Shown here one piece after another: positions 22,578 through 25,593 of a stretch of 25,593 nucleotides of DNA; position 1 is the stretch's first letter, and each line of letters opens with the position of its first letter. The position numbers and the translations under genes were made by a program. The notes under the pieces are model-generated. The model had not been told where the DNA came from, did not search any database, and saw only the letters and a program-made list of their open reading frames with translations. Origin of the DNA: Aalborgiella sp031422495 (GTDB lineage: Bacteria > Pseudomonadota > Gammaproteobacteria > Burkholderiales > Burkholderiaceae_C); assembly GCA_031422495.1 (NCBI GenBank), contig JANPLX010000061.1, positions 1-25,593 on the forward strand. The letters are read 5' to 3'.

Positions 22578-22578
22578 T

Positions 22579-23079
22579 TTATGCGCCCAAATAAGCGCCA
22601 GAAAGTCGCGCAAAAGCGGTCACCACCTCAGGCGGCGCTTGCACCAACTCAATCAATACCCCTTCCCCTGAAATCGGAAATTCATCATTCGCTTTCGGGT
22701 GTAAAAATGTGATATCAAACCCCGCAGCGCCGCGTCGAATCCCACCAGGTGCAAAGCGCACGCCTTTGGCAGTCAGCCACTCAACCGCTGCAGGCAAATC
22801 ATCAATCCACAAGCCCACATGGTTCAGTGGCGTGGCATGAACGGCTGGCTTTTTGCCCGGGTCAATCGGCTGCATCAAATCAACCTCCACCTTAAACGGT
22901 CCGCGGCCGATGGCGCAAATGTCTTCATTCACGTTTTCGCGTTCTGAAACATAGTTACCAGTTATCTCCAAGCCCAGCATATCTACCCACAGGGTTTTGA
23001 GCTTGTCTTTGCTGGGTGCGCCTATGGCGATTTGTTGGATACCTAGGACTTTGAAGGGGCGGTTTGAGGTGCTGGTCAT
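22579..23079 (-). CDS. VOC-superfamily protein, possibly methylmalonyl-CoA epimerase-like
   Basis: 166 residues with two glyoxalase-type beta-alpha-beta-beta-beta modules: KVLGIQQIAIGAPSKDKLKT ... WVDMLGLEITG (about 10-41) and LNHVGLWIDDLPAAVEWLTA (about 84-103). Probable metal ligands are Gln15/16, a Glu in KVEVDLMQ, His86 in NHVGLW and a Glu in VLIELVQ. This two-module layout matches lactoylglutathione lyases and methylmalonyl-CoA epimerases. Proximity to the propionyl-CoA carboxylase alpha gene makes an epimerase role in propionate metabolism attractive, but the first metal-ligand position carries Gln rather than the usual His. It is part of a minus-strand run with the PhoD-like, cupin and carboxylase genes. 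Cytosolic. Confidence 0.82.
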   Translation of the reverse strand: MTSTSNRPFKVLGIQQIAIGAPSKDKLKTLWVDMLGLEITGNYVSERENVNEDICAIGRGPFKVEVDLMQPIDPGKKPAVHATPLNHVGLWIDDLPAAVEWLTAKGVRFAPGGIRRGAAGFDITFLHPKANDEFPISGEGVLIELVQAPPEVVTAFARLSGAYLGA

Positions 23080-23103
23080 ACTTTTGAAAATTGAAATATT
23101 AAA

Positions 23104-24192
23104 TTAGCTTAGATCGGATAATGGCATCGAGAGCTGCTTCAAACTCTGCCCTTGCTCGCCAAGCAGCGAAAGCGACAGATTTCGAGTTACCCAATCAATG
23201 TCGATTTGTGCAAAGTGGTTTTGTGTAACGAGTTCGCCCAAGCGGTTCGGGCCAGCTTCTTTGGCTGATGCCCAGGCTTGCGTAATGCCGCTGGAGGTGA
23301 GCTCGTAGAGCGGATAGGTTGTAGAGGAATCTGCTGCTTGAAGCTTGTACATCGCGCCAATATGGCGGTCGCCGGATAGGAAGACCACACCTTTCGCACG
23401 GGTGCTGCGAATCAGGCTCATCATTTTGACTTGCTCAGCAGGGAAATTACCCCAACATTCCCAGCCATGGCCTTCCACAATGACTTGCACGCCTGAGACG
23501 ATCAAGCGCACATCTGCGGGTTGCAACAATTGCTGTTCTAGCCACTGCCATTGCGCTGCACCCAACATGGTTTTAGTGGGGTCAGCGTCTGGCAAGTAGC
23601 GTTCTTTGCCTGGGGCGTTGCGCACATCAGTTGGTTTGAGCGCTGAACGAAACGAGCGGCCATCTAGCAAGATGATTTGAACTTGTTTGCCTTTATTTCC
23701 GAAAATCGTGCTGTTGTACAAACCGTCGCGGCTGCGGCGCGGGTCGGTAGCTTCTATGTTCCAAAACTTCAAAAATTCGACTTTGGAGGCATGTTTATGT
23801 GCAAAGTCAGCGCCACCATCGTTCAAGCCGTAATCATGGTCATCCCAAACGACTTGAAACGGCGTTGTACTGCGCAATTGCGCAAAGCCAGCGTTTTGAG
23901 CTAACTGTGCGTAGGCGCTTTGTAGCCTCTCTAAACGCCAAGGCTGATCGCTGGCATAAACGTTGTCGCCGCCGAAAATGAACAAGTCTGGCTTGGAGGC
24001 ATTGATGGCGCTCCAAATGGGTTGCGGTTTGTTTTGGTCGCTGCAGGAACCGAAGGCGATACGGCTCAGCGTTTTTGCAGTGATTGTCTTAGATGGTGCA
24101 GAACTAAAAGGTAACGCACAACCGTTGAGCGTCGCAACGGCAATGCCAGCGCCTGCCCCAAGCAGTCTGCGTCTATACACGCCTTCTGCCAA
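23104..24192 (-). CDS. PhoD-like phosphoesterase, exported
   Basis: 362 residues from a TTG at 24192, or 358 from a GTG at 24180 that overlaps the cupin stop (GTGTATAG); neither has a clear ribosome binding site. The N-terminus YRRRLLGAGAGIAVATLNGC resembles a Tat signal ending in a possible lipobox (LNGC, Cys25). Metallophosphatase motifs are FGSCSDQ (47-53), GGDNVYA (74-80), VVWDDHDYG (114-122) and FLSGDRHIGAMY near the C-terminus. This is the PhoD/alkaline phosphatase D-like family of exported phosphodiesterases, which use calcium and iron. Role: phosphate release from phosphodiesters outside the cytoplasm, substrate unknown. It overlaps the end of the upstream cupin gene. Confidence 0.88.
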   Translation of the reverse strand: MAEGVYRRRLLGAGAGIAVATLNGCALPFSSAPSKTITAKTLSRIAFGSCSDQNKPQPIWSAINASKPDLFIFGGDNVYASDQPWRLERLQSAYAQLAQNAGFAQLRSTTPFQVVWDDHDYGLNDGGADFAHKHASKVEFLKFWNIEATDPRRSRDGLYNSTIFGNKGKQVQIILLDGRSFRSALKPTDVRNAPGKERYLPDADPTKTMLGAAQWQWLEQQLLQPADVRLIVSGVQVIVEGHGWECWGNFPAEQVKMMSLIRSTRAKGVVFLSGDRHIGAMYKLQAADSSTTYPLYELTSSGITQAWASAKEAGPNRLGELVTQNHFAQIDIDWVTRNLSLSLLGEQGQSLKQLSMPLSDLS

Positions 24193-24454
24193 CCAAGTAG
24201 TTCACGCCGCTAGGCACGGCGCTTTCCAGATGTGGCGTATTGGCCGCTAAGCGAAATGTATCGCCAGCTTTATAGATTGCCGCCACGCCGTTAACCGTGA
24301 GTGTGATCTCGCCCTGCAAAATTAGTGCGTAGGCATCAAAAGCATGCGAGTGCTCACCCATTTGGTAGCCAACTTCTTTGCTGATATTGACGATTTCCGG
24401 GTAGTTTTCAGCTTTTAGGGCGGCTTCAAATGATTGCTGTGTCATGGTTGGCAT
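24173..24454 (-). CDS. small cupin-domain protein
   Basis: 93 residues from the ATG at 24454 (MPTMTQQSFEAALKAENYPE), preceded by AGGACAAACC; an ATG at 24478 is in frame but has no ribosome binding site. A single cupin domain is visible: EVGYQMGEHSHAFDAYALIL (the HxH metal motif, HSHAFDA) and QGEITLTVNGVAAIYKAGDTF with AANTPHLESA as motif 2. Such proteins bind a metal and either act as small dioxygenase-like enzymes or sense ligands; the function is not predictable here. The C-terminal NYLVGRRRV overlaps the start of the PhoD-like gene. A 13-bp palindrome lies upstream. Confidence 0.85.
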   Translation of the reverse strand: MPTMTQQSFEAALKAENYPEIVNISKEVGYQMGEHSHAFDAYALILQGEITLTVNGVAAIYKAGDTFRLAANTPHLESAVPSGVNYLVGRRRV

Positions 24455-24502
24455 GGTTTGTCCTATAACTTTGAGCATTAAGGTTTGGGGAAGTCAAATT
24501 TT

Positions 24503-24515
24503 ATACAACGTGTAT
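24503..24515. promoter_or_regulatory. palindrome ATACA-N3-TGTAT upstream of the cupin gene
   Basis: ATACAACGTGTAT has perfect 5-bp arms and lies in the short gap between the carboxylase stop and the cupin start. It may be an operator; no regulator was identified nearby. Confidence 0.35.
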
Positions 24516-24531
24516 GACAATTTAGGATAAT

Positions 24532-25593
24532 TTAAGCAAATTCTACAATCACCTGATCCACCACCAACGACTCGCCCTTCACCGCCGTGATCTTGCTCAC
24601 CACGCCATCCGCAGCCGCGAACAGCACGTTTTCCATTTTCATGGCTTCAATCACGGCCACACGCTCTCCCGCCTGCACTTTTTGACCAACTTGCACGGCC
24701 ACGTCAACCAATAAACCGGGCATGGGCGATAGCACAAAGCGGCTCATGTCGGGCGCTGCTTTGTGCGGCATGAGTTTGTGCAGCTCGGCCATGCGGGGCG
24801 AGACCACCATGGCGTCAATTTTGGTACCGTTGTGTTGGACGCGCAGGGCTAGCGGGTTTTTCATCGCTGCGTTGTTTGCGCCGCGTTCGACCTGCGCAGT
24901 GAACGGTTTACCGTTGACAGTGCCATTAATACCGATGTCATTCAATCGTGAGGTGCTGCTTATTTTGTAGCTGTTCTTACCCACAATGACTTGCGCAGAA
25001 CCTGTTTCACCGACAAACTCGTTCACATGAACGGGTGCGTAGACGTGCTCGCCGCCCATACCTAGCGTGATGACGGTGTAGTCGCTACCCGCCTGCACGC
25101 TGTAGCCCGGCAACTGGCCGGTGATGCCAGCCGCGCGTTCACGCGACTTACGGCGAACGAAGGCTGCCAAGGCAACTAAAAAATCAGGATCCGCGTGCGG
25201 CACGTCTTCGGCTTTGAAGCCTTGGCCATAGTTTTCAGCGATGAAACCGGTGTTGAAGTCGCCTGCCACAAACTTGGGGTGTGCCAGCAAGGCCGCCTGA
25301 AACGGGATATTGCTGCTGACACCGCGGATTACAAAGCCGTTCAACGCTTCGCGCATCTTGGCAATCGCGTCCAAGCGGTCTTTGCCGTGGACGATGAGTT
25401 TGGCGATCATCGAGTCGTAAAACATCGGAATCTCGCCACCGTCCTGCACGCCGGTATCAACGCGAATACCAAAGAGATCCCCAGCCCGTTCGCCAGCACC
25501 GCCCCGTTCGCCCTGAGGTATCGAAGGGCTTGACAGAGGCTTCGATACCTCAGCCCGAACGGAGGTCAAATCAGGGTGAACGGTGGTTTGCGC
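24532..25593 (-). CDS. pccA: propionyl-CoA carboxylase alpha subunit (biotin carboxylase/BCCP), C-terminal part
   Basis: The frame stays open to the window edge, so this is the 3' part of a longer gene. It starts late in the biotin carboxylase domain (DLFGIRVDTGVQDGGEIPMF ... YDSMIAKLIVHGKDR), followed by the BT linker domain. The C-terminal biotin carrier domain has EAMKMENVL with the biotinylated Lys (codon about 24637-24639). SPMPGLLVDVAVQVGQ is the typical lipoyl/biotinyl start. It provides the carboxylation step of propionyl-CoA to methylmalonyl-CoA; acetyl- or methylcrotonyl-CoA carboxylase are alternatives. Just before DLFGIRVD, about 20 residues (25562-25505) come from a hairpin repeat inserted in frame, replacing the usual short loop. 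The gene must be complete upstream for function; only this end is visible. Confidence 0.88.
   Translation of the reverse strand, partial: AQTTVHPDLTSVRAEVSKPLSSPSIPQGERGGAGERAGDLFGIRVDTGVQDGGEIPMFYDSMIAKLIVHGKDRLDAIAKMREALNGFVIRGVSSNIPFQAALLAHPKFVAGDFNTGFIAENYGQGFKAEDVPHADPDFLVALAAFVRRKSRERAAGITGQLPGYSVQAGSDYTVITLGMGGEHVYAPVHVNEFVGETGSAQVIVGKNSYKISSTSRLNDIGINGTVNGKPFTAQVERGANNAAMKNPLALRVQHNGTKIDAMVVSPRMAELHKLMPHKAAPDMSRFVLSPMPGLLVDVAVQVGQKVQAGERVAVIEAMKMENVLFAAADGVVSKITAVKGESLVVDQVIVEFA
25505..25562. repeat. hairpin repeat read in frame inside pccA
   Basis: The arms CTGAGGTATCGAAG (25513-25526) and CTTCGATACCTCAG (25540-25553) are perfect reverse complements. Extended to CGTTCG/CGAACG they give 22-nt arms with two mismatches and a 13-nt loop. 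It is the same family as the decayed copy at 3782-3844. On the coding strand it translates without stops as residues such as SVRAEVSKPLSSPSIPQGER. Confidence 0.85.

Noticed and set aside
1..25593. CRISPR arrays, tRNA/rRNA genes, insertion sequences, phage genes
   Set aside because: No regularly spaced direct repeats, cloverleaf sequences, transposase or integrase reading frames were seen.

Overview
The window looks like a chromosomal segment of a betaproteobacterium, most likely Burkholderiales and probably Comamonadaceae. I infer this from an intracellular polyhydroxybutyrate depolymerase of the Cys-box type, a soluble RnfB-like ferredoxin, a propionyl-CoA carboxylase alpha subunit with a VOC partner, LysE and SRPBCC paralogues, and an AT-rich dispersed repeat of a kind common in that family. 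No tRNA, rRNA, CRISPR array, transposase or phage gene was found.

Layout. (1) Positions 1-3770, minus strand: small cytosolic genes comprising a VOC protein cut by the window edge, a DUF1428 protein, three SRPBCC/AHSA1 proteins, a TetR repressor under a promoter overlapped by two palindromic operators, an acidic proline-rich mini-protein, and an ArsR repressor that overlaps its SRPBCC partner. (2) 3850-5850: a divergent pair, an exported LigE-type ATP-dependent DNA ligase and a short-chain dehydrogenase. (3) 5950-6910: a RelE/ParE-type toxin-antitoxin pair preceded by an unrecognised 115-aa gene. (4) 6910-7324: a decayed gene remnant beside a dispersed repeat. (5) 7325-10206: a DOPA-dioxygenase-like gene divergent from phaZ, which is translationally coupled to an RnfB-like ferredoxin; a TTGC-N3-GCAA palindrome of PhaR-operator type lies before phaZ. 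(6) 10227-21841, plus strand, richer in GC by eye: an adaptor/permease/ATPase ABC exporter of MacAB/DevBCA type, adhP, a P-type Ca2+ ATPase, an NAD(P)H:quinone-type flavoprotein, a small membrane protein, an alpha/beta hydrolase, a PAF-acetylhydrolase-like gene broken by an in-frame TAA, and a CPBP membrane protease. (7) 21847-25593: a LysE exporter converging on a VOC protein, a PhoD-like phosphoesterase, a cupin and the C-terminal part of propionyl-CoA carboxylase alpha.

The most unusual content is structural. A roughly 45-bp repeat occurs six times. Three copies lie inside reading frames (ArsR tail, ferredoxin tail, LysE loop), all in the same orientation relative to the coding strand, and they read as added peptide. 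A second, hairpin-forming repeat is read as an in-frame peptide inside the carboxylase, with a decayed copy at 3782-3844. A short palindrome, GTGCG-N4-CGCAC, precedes both the ABC exporter operon and adhP and may be a shared operator. No single multi-gene system here is clearly new; the best candidates for something undescribed are the repeat-as-coding phenomenon and the unknown gene attached to the toxin-antitoxin pair.
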